The translations under genes were made by a program, and so were the position numbers. The notes below the pieces were generated by a model that was given only the letters and a program-made list of their open reading frames with translations, was not told where the DNA came from and ran no database searches. A stretch of DNA of 5,824 nt from Actinomycetota bacterium (GTDB taxonomy: Bacteria > Actinomycetota > Actinomycetes > Streptosporangiales > Streptosporangiaceae): the NCBI GenBank assembly GCA_003140115.1, contig PLIQ01000571.1:1-5824 (forward strand), written 5' to 3'. Shown here in pieces: positions 1 through 5,824 of the stretch (position 1 is its first letter; every line of letters starts with the position of its first letter).

Positions 1-1332
1 CTGGTGCTGAACCTGAACAAGGCCTACAACCAGCAGTGGTTCTTGTACAACGAGCTGAGCCAGGTTACGCCGATGCCGGAGGCGTGGGACGTGACCGCGT
101 CGGGGCCGAGCCACTGCTCGACCACGGTCAGCGATTGCGCGGCGGTGTACAAGTACCTGGACGCCCAGTCGCGGAACCTGAGCGGGTACGTGTCCTCGCC
201 GCTGTGGAGCATTGTGGACGGCCCGTGGAAGCTGACTTCGTTCAACGCGGACGGGTACGTCGCGATGGTGCCGAACAAGTCCTACTCCGGCACGGATAAG
301 CCGCACCTGGCGCAGTTCGAGGAGCTGCCGTTCACCACGGACGCGGCCGAGTACGACGTGCTGCGGGCCCCGAGTTCCAGCAGCAAGATCGACGTCGGCT
401 ATATCGTGCCGGAAGACCTGCCGGCCAAGCCGGCCGGCGCGGCGGTCGGCGGCAACCCGCTGTCCGGTTACACGCTGGCCCCGTGGCTCGACTGGGGGAT
501 CAGCTTCTACACGCTCAACGAGCAGGACACCATCGGTGACCACGGGGCCATCTTCAGGCAGCTGTACTTCCGGCAGGCGCTGGCCTATCTGGAGAACGGG
601 CAGTCGGTGGTCCAGGGTCCGCTGAAGGGTTACGGCAGCCTCACGGTCGGGCCGGTAGCGGCCGTGCCAGCCACCTCGTGGCTGTCCTCGCAGCAGGCGA
701 ACAACGCGTTCCCGTACAACCCGGCCAAGGCGAAGAGCCTGCTGACCAGCCACGGCTGGAGCATCGCGCCGGGTGGGACGACCACGTGCAGCAACGCGAG
801 CCTGTGCGGTACGGGGATCACCGCGGGCAGCACGCTGAGTTTCACGTTCGCCTACGCGACCGGGCAGGAGTGGATCCAGGCCGAGCTGACCCAGCTGCAG
901 TCCAACGCCGCGGCGCTGGGCATCAAGCTGAACCTCAAGCCCGAGCCGTTCAACACGGTGGTCGGCGGCGACTCCGGTAACTGCGTGGTGGCCAAGCTGC
1001 CGTGCAACTGGGACATGGCCGACTGGGGCTTGGGCTGGTCGTTCTACCCGGACGTGCTGCCCACCGGCGAGACGCTGTTCGAGTGCGGGGCGATCGCCAA
1101 CTCCGGCGGGTACTGCAACCCGACCAACGACGCGCTGATCAAGCAGACGCTGGCCAGCAGCAACCTGTCCTACATGTACAGCTGGGAGAACTTCCTGCAG
1201 ACGCAGCTGCCGGTGGAGTGGCAGCCGAACGCCCCGTACCAGTACACCGAGGTCGTGAGCAACCTCAGGGGCGTCCTGCCGCAGGAGCCGACGCTGAACC
1301 TCACGCCGGAGGACTGGTACTACGTGAAGTAA
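1..1332 (+). CDS. ABC transporter substrate-binding protein, family 5 (peptide/nickel type), 5'-truncated
   Basis: This is the C-terminal 443 codons of an extracytoplasmic solute-binding protein (SBP_bac_5 type) that would deliver peptides or a similar solute to the permease encoded downstream. The frame is open from base 1 to TAA at 1330-1332, so the true start, signal peptide and probable lipobox lie to the left; family members usually have about 500-600 residues. Visible family features, numbered from base 1, are the GPWKL block (74-78) followed by a G-Y-x-A-M-V-P-N-K-x-Y-x-G stretch, the lobe-II segment near Q289-E290-W291 with a following alternating helix, and the C-terminal E-D-W-Y-Y-V-K end. 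Eight cysteines lie in four close pairs (39/46, 263/269, 328/335, 362/372), which fits an exported protein with local disulfides. The next genes encode its cognate permeases and ATPase. Substrate unknown. Family assignment is firm; peptide specificity is inference from the family and neighbours. Confidence 0.93.
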   Translation: MVLNLNKAYNQQWFLYNELSQVTPMPEAWDVTASGPSHCSTTVSDCAAVYKYLDAQSRNLSGYVSSPLWSIVDGPWKLTSFNADGYVAMVPNKSYSGTDKPHLAQFEELPFTTDAAEYDVLRAPSSSSKIDVGYIVPEDLPAKPAGAAVGGNPLSGYTLAPWLDWGISFYTLNEQDTIGDHGAIFRQLYFRQALAYLENGQSVVQGPLKGYGSLTVGPVAAVPATSWLSSQQANNAFPYNPAKAKSLLTSHGWSIAPGGTTTCSNASLCGTGITAGSTLSFTFAYATGQEWIQAELTQLQSNAAALGIKLNLKPEPFNTVVGGDSGNCVVAKLPCNWDMADWGLGWSFYPDVLPTGETLFECGAIANSGGYCNPTNDALIKQTLASSNLSYMYSWENFLQTQLPVEWQPNAPYQYTEVVSNLRGVLPQEPTLNLTPEDWYYVK

Positions 1333-1336
1333 GCAC

Positions 1337-1365
1337 CGACAGGTGACCGGCCTGGTCACCTGTCG
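1337..1365 (+). terminator. Perfect 12-bp stem-loop just after the binding-protein gene
   Basis: The arms 1337-1348 and 1354-1365 are perfect reverse complements (CGACAGGTGACC / GGTCACCTGTCG) around a five-base loop GGCCT. The hairpin begins five bases after the TAA of the binding-protein gene. No U-tract follows, so it is not a classical intrinsic terminator. Such structures after the first gene of an import operon often act as partial terminators or block 3' exonucleases, keeping binding protein in excess over the membrane parts. The structure is directly visible; the role is inferred. Confidence 0.55.
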
Positions 1366-1372
1366 TACGATG

Positions 1373-1402
1373 CGGGAGTGCCGGGTACCCGCGGCACTCC
1401 CG
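1373..1402 (+). terminator. Second tandem stem-loop, 10-bp stem, in the same gap
   Basis: The arms 1373-1382 (CGGGAGTGCC) and 1393-1402 (GGCACTCCCG) are perfect reverse complements with a ten-base loop. The loop contains the self-complementary GGGTACCC (1383-1390). The hairpin lies seven bases after the first stem-loop and ends 15 bases before the AAGGAG of the next gene. No run of T follows, so any terminator activity would be U-tract-independent and probably partial. An mRNA-stabilising or attenuating role is equally possible. Confidence 0.5.
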
Positions 1403-1417
1403 GGCGCATAGGGAAAG

Positions 1418-1423
1418 AAGGAG
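1418..1423 (+). promoter_or_regulatory. Ribosome binding site AAGGAG for the DppB-type permease
   Basis: AAGGAG lies four bases upstream of the GTG at 1428. The spacing is short, but the next in-frame candidate, GTG at 1443, would be 19 bases away and would lose the first five residues of the conserved N-terminus. The site therefore supports GTG 1428. Its last G and the start codon fall within GACAGGTG (1423-1430), which can also pair with the 3' arm of the upstream hairpin. Confidence 0.7.
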
Positions 1424-1427
1424 ACAG

Positions 1428-2378
1428 GTGGCGCTATTCATAGTGCGCCGGCTGCTTCAGGCGATCGTGGTGCTGCTTTTGGTGACCTTGATCTCCTTTG
1501 CGTTGCTGCGGTCGATCCCGGGCAACGTGGCCGCCGCCGTCATGGGGCCCAACGTGTACCGCGATCCCGCGGCGATCAAGCTGTTCGACGACACGTACGG
1601 GTTCAACAAGCCCTGGTACAGCCAGTACCTGCTCTGGCTGAGCCATCTGGTCCAGGGCAACCTGGGCTATTCGTGGAACCTCAACCAGAGCGTGGCCTCA
1701 CTGCTCGGCCAGCGGATCCTCAAGACCGGCATCCTGGTTGGCATCTCTCTGGTCCTGGCCGTGCTCATCGCGGTCCCGATCGGCATGGTCCAGGCGGTGC
1801 GGCGCAACAAGCTCATCGACCACTTCTTCAACGGCTTCTCGACGATCTTCTACGCGATGCCGTCGTTCCTGCTCGGGCTGGTGCTGATCTACATCTTCGC
1901 GATCGAGTTCCCGATCTTCCCGGCCGAGGCGCCGCAGGGCCTGGGCCTGGGCGTGATCTTCGCGAACTTCAACGCGATGATCTTGCCGGTCGCGACGCTC
2001 ACGCTGATCACCATCGCCCTGTTCAGCAGGTACGCGCGTTCGGCGGTGCTCGACAACCTCACCGAGGACTACGTGCGGACCGCAAAGGCCAAGGGCGCCG
2101 GCGAGCGGCGGATCCTGTTCCGTCACGTGCTGCGCAACTCGCTGATCCCGGTCGCCACCCTGCTCGGGCTGAGCTTCCCCGGCGTTATCTCCGGCGCGCT
2201 GATCATCGAAGAGGTGTTCAACTACCCGGGGATGGGATTGCTGTTCTTCCAGCAAGCCCAGAAGGAGGACTACCCGACGCTGCTCGGCGTGATCGTCGTA
2301 GTGTCGCTGGCCACGGTGATCGGCTCACTGTTCGCCGACATCGCTTACGCAGCCCTCGACCCGCGGGTGAGGTACTAG
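1428..2378 (+). CDS. ABC transporter permease, DppB/OppB type
   Basis: This encodes a 316-residue inner-membrane permease of the peptide/nickel import family, one half of the translocation channel. The length is normal for DppB (about 300-340). The N-terminus (V-R-R-L-L-Q at 6-11) leads into TM1 (about 9-28) and a P-G-N motif at 31-33. The periplasmic block G-N-L-G-Y-S (78-82 region) follows. Further hydrophobic spans lie near 101-121, 139-159, 174-200, 240-262 and 284-306. The cytoplasmic EAA loop that docks on the ATPase is clear: E213-D-Y-V-R-T-A-K-A-K-G223, ending at N-S-L-I-P241. The segment F-N-Y-P-G-M-G-L (264-271) is a typical DppB feature. It starts at GTG with AAGGAG four bases upstream. 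It follows the binding-protein gene after a 95-bp gap holding two hairpins, and its stop is two bases before the DppC-type start. It is the natural partner of the DppC-type protein. Confidence 0.96.
   Translation: MALFIVRRLLQAIVVLLLVTLISFALLRSIPGNVAAAVMGPNVYRDPAAIKLFDDTYGFNKPWYSQYLLWLSHLVQGNLGYSWNLNQSVASLLGQRILKTGILVGISLVLAVLIAVPIGMVQAVRRNKLIDHFFNGFSTIFYAMPSFLLGLVLIYIFAIEFPIFPAEAPQGLGLGVIFANFNAMILPVATLTLITIALFSRYARSAVLDNLTEDYVRTAKAKGAGERRILFRHVLRNSLIPVATLLGLSFPGVISGALIIEEVFNYPGMGLLFFQQAQKEDYPTLLGVIVVVSLATVIGSLFADIAYAALDPRVRY
2366..2372 (+). promoter_or_regulatory. Ribosome binding site GGTGAGG for the DppC-type permease, inside the end of the upstream gene
   Basis: GGTGAGG lies within the last codons of the DppB-type gene, eight bases before ATG 2381. 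No usable start codon occurs in frame between this site and 2381. The next ATG, at 2390, would be 17 bases away, so 2381 is preferred. The position favours translational coupling of the two permeases, as expected for a 1:1 heterodimer. Confidence 0.6.
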
Positions 2379-2380
2379 TC

Positions 2381-3376
2381 ATGAGCCTGATGGGCATTCC
2401 GCCGGAATCGCCGGACCCGTCGATTTCCGACACGGCTTTCGTCACCGAGATCTCGGACGTCGGTACCGTCGCGACGACGTCGTCGGCTGAGGACGCGGTC
2501 GCCGCCGGGCTGCTGCCGGCGGGCAAGCCGCGCGGCTCGTTCCGCCGGGGCCTGGAGGTGTTCCTCGAGAACAAACTCGCGGTCAGCGGCGCCGCCATCG
2601 TCGTGGTCATGCTGCTGTTCTGCTTCCTCGGGCCGCAGTTCTACCACGGCAACACGACCGTGGTGAACTTCGGCAACGAGACGCTGTCGCCGGGCGCCGG
2701 TCACCCGCTCGGTACCGACTCGAACGGGAACGACGTGCTCGCCCGGCTGATGACCTCCGGCCAGATCTCGCTGGAGGTGGGCTTCGCCGCCGCGGTGCTG
2801 GCCACCGTGATCGGCGTGCTGTGGGGATCGGTGGCCGGCTACGTCGGCGGGGTCATCGACGCGTTCATGATGCGCATCGTGGACGCGGCGCTGTCGATCC
2901 CCGTGCTGTTCCTGCTGCTGGTGCTCGCCGCCCTGATCACCCCGACCGAACCCATCCTGATCGCGGTGATCGCCCTGGTGTCGTGGCTGACCACCGCCAG
3001 GCTGGTCCGCGGCGAGGCGCTGTCGTTGCGGACCCGCGAGTACGTGCAGGCGATGAAGGTGATGGGCGGCGGCGGCACCCGGGCCGTGCTCCGGCACATC
3101 GCGCCGAACGCGATCGGCACCATCATGGTCAACCTCACGTTCCAGGTGGCCGACGCCATCGGGTTCATCGTGGCGCTCAGCTACCTCGGGCTCGGCATCC
3201 GCCCGCCGGAGGAGGACTGGGGCGCGATGCTCAGCAACGGAGTCACCTACGTCGCCGACGGGTACTGGTGGCTGATCGTCCCCGCGGGGTTCTGCATCGT
3301 GATCGTGATCACCGCGTTCATCTGGATCGGCGAGGGCCTCCGCGATGCCGTCGAGGTCCGATTGCAACGCCGCTAG
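2381..3376 (+). CDS. ABC transporter permease, DppC/OppC type
   Basis: This encodes a 331-residue permease, the second half of the channel. Residues 1 to about 55 form a hydrophilic, Ser/Thr/Pro- and acid-rich cytoplasmic extension. An OppC_N-like segment follows: R-R-G-L-E-V-F-L-E-N-K near 55-65, then TM1 at about 66-84. The family block HPLGTDSNGNDVLAR is at 108-122. Hydrophobic spans lie near 131-153, 170-186, 190-207, 244-266 and 297-317. The EAA coupling loop begins at E220-Y-V-Q-A-M-K-V-M-G and runs to A-P-N-A-I-G (241-246). The L-G-L-G-I-R-P-P-E-E-D-W-G stretch (269-281) is a hallmark of the DppC/OppC group. ATG 2381 is chosen for its ribosome site and its two-base distance from the preceding stop. 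The frame stays open upstream to 1673, but there it runs through the DppB-type gene out of frame and is not coding. A 61-bp gap separates it from the ATPase gene. Confidence 0.96.
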   Translation: MSLMGIPPESPDPSISDTAFVTEISDVGTVATTSSAEDAVAAGLLPAGKPRGSFRRGLEVFLENKLAVSGAAIVVVMLLFCFLGPQFYHGNTTVVNFGNETLSPGAGHPLGTDSNGNDVLARLMTSGQISLEVGFAAAVLATVIGVLWGSVAGYVGGVIDAFMMRIVDAALSIPVLFLLLVLAALITPTEPILIAVIALVSWLTTARLVRGEALSLRTREYVQAMKVMGGGGTRAVLRHIAPNAIGTIMVNLTFQVADAIGFIVALSYLGLGIRPPEEDWGAMLSNGVTYVADGYWWLIVPAGFCIVIVITAFIWIGEGLRDAVEVRLQRR

Positions 3377-3423
3377 ACCCAGCTTTGCCGCGCGAGAAGA
3401 AGACAGCACACAGCAGAAAGCCC

Positions 3424-3428
3424 AGGGA
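3424..3428 (+). promoter_or_regulatory. Ribosome binding site AGGGA for the fused ATPase
   Basis: AGGGA is nine bases before ATG 3438. This fixes the start so that the protein opens with [10 protein letters not shown], the usual DppD N-terminus. An alternative in-frame ATG at 3345, with GAGGG at 3332-3336, would add 31 residues and overlap the permease gene; it is less likely. Confidence 0.5.
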
Positions 3429-3437
3429 CGACGACGC

Positions 3438-5519
3438 ATGGCACCCTTGCTCCAGATCGAGGATCTGCACACCGAGATCCGGCTCCGCAGCGCCACCGTG
3501 TACGCGCTGGACGGCGTTAGCCTTACTGTCGAGCCCGGCGAATGCCTCGGCATCGTGGGCGAGTCCGGCAGCGGGAAGACCATGACCGCGCTGTCGATCA
3601 TGCAGTTGCTGCCGCCGGGCGGGCACATCACCGGCGGCCAGATCCAGCTGGACGGCAAGGTGATCTCCACGCTGGACGATGAGGCGATGCGCCACGTCCG
3701 CGGCAACGAGATCGGGATGATCTTCCAGGACCCGATGACCTCGCTGAATCCCACGATGACGATCGGCGACCAGATCGCCGAGACGGTCCGGCTGCACCGC
3801 GGGGCGGACAAGCAGACGGCGCTGGCCCGGGCGGTCGAGGTGCTCGGCCTGGTCGGCATGCCGCGGCCGGCCGAGCGGATCAAGAGCTACCCGCACGAGC
3901 TGTCCGGCGGGATGCGCCAGCGCGTGATGATCGCCATCGCGCTGGCCTGCGAGCCGAAGCTGCTGATCGCCGACGAGCCGACCACCGCGCTGGACGTGAC
4001 GATCCAGAAGCAGATCCTGGAGTTGATCGACGACCTGCGCCGGCGCCTGGGCATGGCGGTGATCCTGGTCACCCACGACCTGGGCGTGATCGCCGGCCGC
4101 GCCGACCGCGCGGTCGTCATGTACGCGGGCCGGGTCATGGAGGATACGAGCACGCTGCGGCTGTTCGGCAACCCGCGCCACCCGTACACCGAGGCGCTGT
4201 TCGAGGCGCTGCCGGAGAAGATCGCCGACGTCTCCGGCCGGCTGTACAACATCCCGGGCCAGCCACCCGACCTGACCAGGCCGCCCGCCGGGTGTAAGTT
4301 CGCCGCGCGGTGTCGTTACGCGCAGGACAGGTGCCGCGAGGATGAGCCGGCGCTGGGAGGCAACGGCCTGGATCACCGCTACCGGTGCTTCTTCCCTGTC
4401 GGCCGCGCCTCGGACGACACGGAGGCCGCTGTGCTGGCCGCGGTTGAGCGGGCTCCGGACCGGACCGCCAAGCCCTTGGCGGCCGACGCCAAGCCGCTGC
4501 TCGCCATCGAGCACCTGGTGAAGGACTTCCCGGTGACTTCCGGTTTGGTGCAGCGGAAGATCGGCACGGTCAGCGCGGTCGCCGACGTCAGCTTCTCGAT
4601 CCCGCCCGGCCAGACCTTCGGCATGGTGGGCGAGTCCGGCTGCGGCAAGACCACGGTCGGCCGGCTGATCGTCGGCCTGGAACGGGCGAACAGCGGCGCC
4701 ATCGTGCTGGACGGTCAGGACCTGGCCGGGCTGGGCACCCGCGAGCGGCGGCGGCGCGGCTCGAAGGCCCAGCTCATGTTCCAGGACTCCTACGCCTCCA
4801 TGGACCCGAGGATGCGGGTCGGGCCGATCCTGCGCGAGCCGCTGGCCATCCAGAACATCGGCACCCGGCGCGAGCAGCAGGTCAAGATCGACGCGATGCT
4901 GGACGAGGTGGGACTGCCCCGGGCGTCCGTCGAACGGTACCCGCACGAGTTCTCCGGCGGGCAGCGGCAGCGTCTCGGGCTCGCCCGCGCCCTGGTCCTC
5001 AGCCCGAAGCTCCTGGTCGCCGACGAGCCAGTGTCCGCGCTTGACGTCTCGATCCAGGCGCAGATCCTCAACCTGATGCAGGACCTGCAGCGCGACCTGG
5101 GCCTGACCTACCTGTTCATCTCCCACGACCTGTCCGTCGTGCGGTACATGTCGGACACGATCGGCGTGATGTACCTGGGCAAGCTCGTCGAGGTGGGTCC
5201 CGCGGACGACGTGTACTACCAACCGGTCCACCCCTACACGAAGGGCCTGATCGACGCCATCCCGATCGCCGACCCGCGGGAGGAGCGTGCCACCCGGCAG
5301 AAGGGCGTGGCCGGGGAGCTACCCTCCAACATCCACCCGCCGTCCGGCTGCCGGTTCCGTACCCGGTGCCCGCTCGCGGAGGATCTGTGCGCCGAGCAGG
5401 AGCCGCCGCTGCGGCCCTTCACCGCCAGCGGGCACCTCGCCGCCTGTCATTTCCCGCTGCGGCAGCCGGAGCCGGCCGTGGCATCCGAACCGGCGGTGAA
5501 GCCCGCTCAGCCCGCTTAG
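3438..5519 (+). CDS. Fused tandem ABC ATPase, DppD-DppF type, with two four-cysteine oligo_HPY-type tails
   Basis: This 693-residue cytoplasmic protein would power the importer, combining in one chain the two ATPases that are separate DppD and DppF in E. coli. First half: Walker A GESGSGKT (41-48), Q-loop Q97, signature LSGGM (155-159), Walker B LLIADE with catalytic E180, H-loop H213. Second half: Walker A GESGCGKT (398-405), Q449, signature FSGGQ (505-509), Walker B LLVADE with E530, H563. Both ATP sites therefore look competent. Each half ends in an oligo_HPY-like tail (R-H-P-Y-T / V-H-P-Y-T) with four cysteines: C286, C292, C299, C317 and C638, C644, C651, C670. This is C-x5-C-x6-C-x17/18-C, a pattern linked to a [4Fe-4S] cluster in some Dpp/Opp ATPases. 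An Ala-rich linker (about 321-352) joins the halves, and the last 20 or so residues are Pro/Ala/Glu-rich. Fused ATPases of this layout are known in actinobacteria, for example mycobacterial OppD. The reading frame is continuous, so a sequencing-error fusion is unlikely. Confidence 0.96.
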   Translation: MAPLLQIEDLHTEIRLRSATVYALDGVSLTVEPGECLGIVGESGSGKTMTALSIMQLLPPGGHITGGQIQLDGKVISTLDDEAMRHVRGNEIGMIFQDPMTSLNPTMTIGDQIAETVRLHRGADKQTALARAVEVLGLVGMPRPAERIKSYPHELSGGMRQRVMIAIALACEPKLLIADEPTTALDVTIQKQILELIDDLRRRLGMAVILVTHDLGVIAGRADRAVVMYAGRVMEDTSTLRLFGNPRHPYTEALFEALPEKIADVSGRLYNIPGQPPDLTRPPAGCKFAARCRYAQDRCREDEPALGGNGLDHRYRCFFPVGRASDDTEAAVLAAVERAPDRTAKPLAADAKPLLAIEHLVKDFPVTSGLVQRKIGTVSAVADVSFSIPPGQTFGMVGESGCGKTTVGRLIVGLERANSGAIVLDGQDLAGLGTRERRRRGSKAQLMFQDSYASMDPRMRVGPILREPLAIQNIGTRREQQVKIDAMLDEVGLPRASVERYPHEFSGGQRQRLGLARALVLSPKLLVADEPVSALDVSIQAQILNLMQDLQRDLGLTYLFISHDLSVVRYMSDTIGVMYLGKLVEVGPADDVYYQPVHPYTKGLIDAIPIADPREERATRQKGVAGELPSNIHPPSGCRFRTRCPLAEDLCAEQEPPLRPFTASGHLAACHFPLRQPEPAVASEPAVKPAQPA

Positions 5520-5763
5520 GGATTGATGACGAGTTGTGACCTTCTCGGTGAAGGATCGATGCAGGCAGAACTTAGGCTGCCAGGAACCAGCACGCCGGAC
5601 GCTCACCGGCCGTGTTGTTGTGCGCCGGAAGGGACGTGCTGGGACACGGACGGTCATCGACCGAGGGGCTACCGCGATCCGGGGCCTCTGAGACGGCGGG
5701 GAGCGGATGACCGCGGAACCGGGAGAGAAAGGGGCGCAGGCTGATGACCTCAGCACACAGCAA
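5520..5763. other. Intergenic region with no supported gene or terminator
   Basis: This stretch between the ATPase stop and the ribosome site of the next gene shows less regular third-position G/C bias than the flanking genes. I found no stem followed by T residues. Weak structures are present: an inverted repeat CCAGCACG/CGTGCTGG (5587-5594 and 5635-5642, 40 bases apart), GGCAG/CTGCC (5564-5568 and 5577-5581), and CGGTC-ATC-GACCG (5651-5663), which could be a small operator or chance. TAGGCT at 5573-5578 resembles a -10 box but lacks a good -35 partner. A 73-codon frame from TTG 5523 to TGA 5742-5744 is Cys/Arg-rich with poor codon bias and is not called. Confidence 0.5.
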
Positions 5764-5770
5764 AAGGAGG
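5764..5770 (+). promoter_or_regulatory. Perfect ribosome binding site AAGGAGG for the last gene
   Basis: AAGGAGG matches the anti-Shine-Dalgarno consensus fully and stands four bases before ATG 5775. It is the strongest ribosome site in the window and supports the start of the partial gene at the right edge. Confidence 0.75.
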
Positions 5771-5774
5771 GCCG

Positions 5775-5824
5775 ATGAGATTCCGGAGTAAGAGCTTCGG
5801 CGGCCTGGTGGTCGCGGCGGCGTG
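5775..5824 (+). CDS. N-terminus of a probably exported protein, cut by the right edge
   Basis: Only 16 codons are visible: MRFRSKSFGGLVVAAA. The basic n-region (three Arg/Lys among the first six residues) followed by a Gly/Leu/Val/Ala hydrophobic run looks like the start of a Sec signal peptide. The start is set by a perfect AAGGAGG four bases upstream. Given the transporter genes before it, a second substrate-binding lipoprotein is a reasonable guess, since tandem binding proteins occur in actinomycete peptide operons. Nothing after residue 16 can be seen, so any exported or single-span protein is possible. ATG overlaps TGA (ATGA, 5775-5778) of a 23-codon mini-ORF. Confidence 0.65.
   Translation, partial: MRFRSKSFGGLVVAAA

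Noticed and set aside
1333..1427. Independent promoter for the permease genes in the gap
   Set aside because: Most of the gap is taken up by two hairpins, and I saw no -35/-10 pair with acceptable spacing.
1673..2380. Upstream extension of the DppC-type frame to 1673
   Set aside because: This part runs out of frame through the DppB-type gene and is Arg/Pro/Gly/His-rich with no membrane segments. The DppC-type protein starts naturally at ATG 2381 with a ribosome site.
2375..3883. 502-codon open frame on the minus strand across the DppC-type and ATPase genes
   Set aside because: It is antisense to two clear transporter genes. The translation is low-complexity (runs of R, D, H, Q, G, V) without domain motifs, as expected from the shadow of high-G+C coding sequence.
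3318..5231. 637-codon open frame on the minus strand across the fused ATPase
   Set aside because: It lies opposite a gene with complete ABC motifs in both halves. Its repeated RVALD- and HHADQ-like composition mirrors the sense codons, and it has no plausible family resemblance.
5651..5663. CGGTC-ATC-GACCG palindrome as a regulator operator
   Set aside because: Only five base pairs per arm, a single copy and no promoter placed around it. It can arise by chance in G+C-rich DNA.
5523..5744. 73-codon frame after the ATPase gene
   Set aside because: It has a TTG/ATG start with no good ribosome site, poor third-position G/C bias, Cys/Arg/Gly-rich composition and no recognisable family. Treated as non-coding.
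5319..5756. 145-codon minus-strand frame spanning the ATPase end and the intergenic gap
   Set aside because: Half is antisense to conserved ATPase tail sequence, and the rest is Arg/Pro/Ser-rich with no motif. No ribosome site was evident upstream of its start.

Overview
The window is high-G+C bacterial DNA with strong G/C preference at third codon positions, GTG as well as ATG starts, and Shine-Dalgarno-led genes. This points to an actinomycete (Actinomycetota); the genus cannot be fixed from the sequence alone. All supported genes are on the + strand and read as one peptide/nickel-type (Dpp/Opp family) ABC import operon, plus the first codons of another gene.

Layout: (1) 1-1332, the C-terminal 443 codons of a family 5 extracytoplasmic substrate-binding protein, cut by the left edge. 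(2) 1333-1427, a 95-bp gap with two perfect tandem stem-loops (1337-1365 and 1373-1402), followed by the ribosome binding site of the next gene. (3) 1428-2378, a DppB-type permease. (4) 2381-3376, a DppC-type permease, two bases downstream and probably translationally coupled. (5) 3438-5519, one 693-residue protein carrying two complete ABC ATPase domains (DppD-like, then DppF-like), each ending in a four-cysteine oligo_HPY-type tail. (6) 5520-5774, a 255-bp gap without a convincing gene, promoter or terminator. (7) 5775 to the right edge, the first 16 codons of a probably exported protein behind a perfect AAGGAGG.

Together the products form a full importer. The binding protein captures a peptide or similar solute outside the membrane, the two permeases form the channel, and the fused tandem ATPase supplies both nucleotide-binding sites. 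The substrate cannot be deduced from the sequence.

I do not see a wholly new system here. The points most worth a second look are: the tandem hairpins after the binding-protein gene; the 3' arm of the first hairpin being complementary to the GTG start region of the next gene, a possible RNA switch; a complete cysteine quartet in both halves of the fused ATPase; four close cysteine pairs in the binding protein; and two overlapping mini-ORFs running into the start of the last gene.
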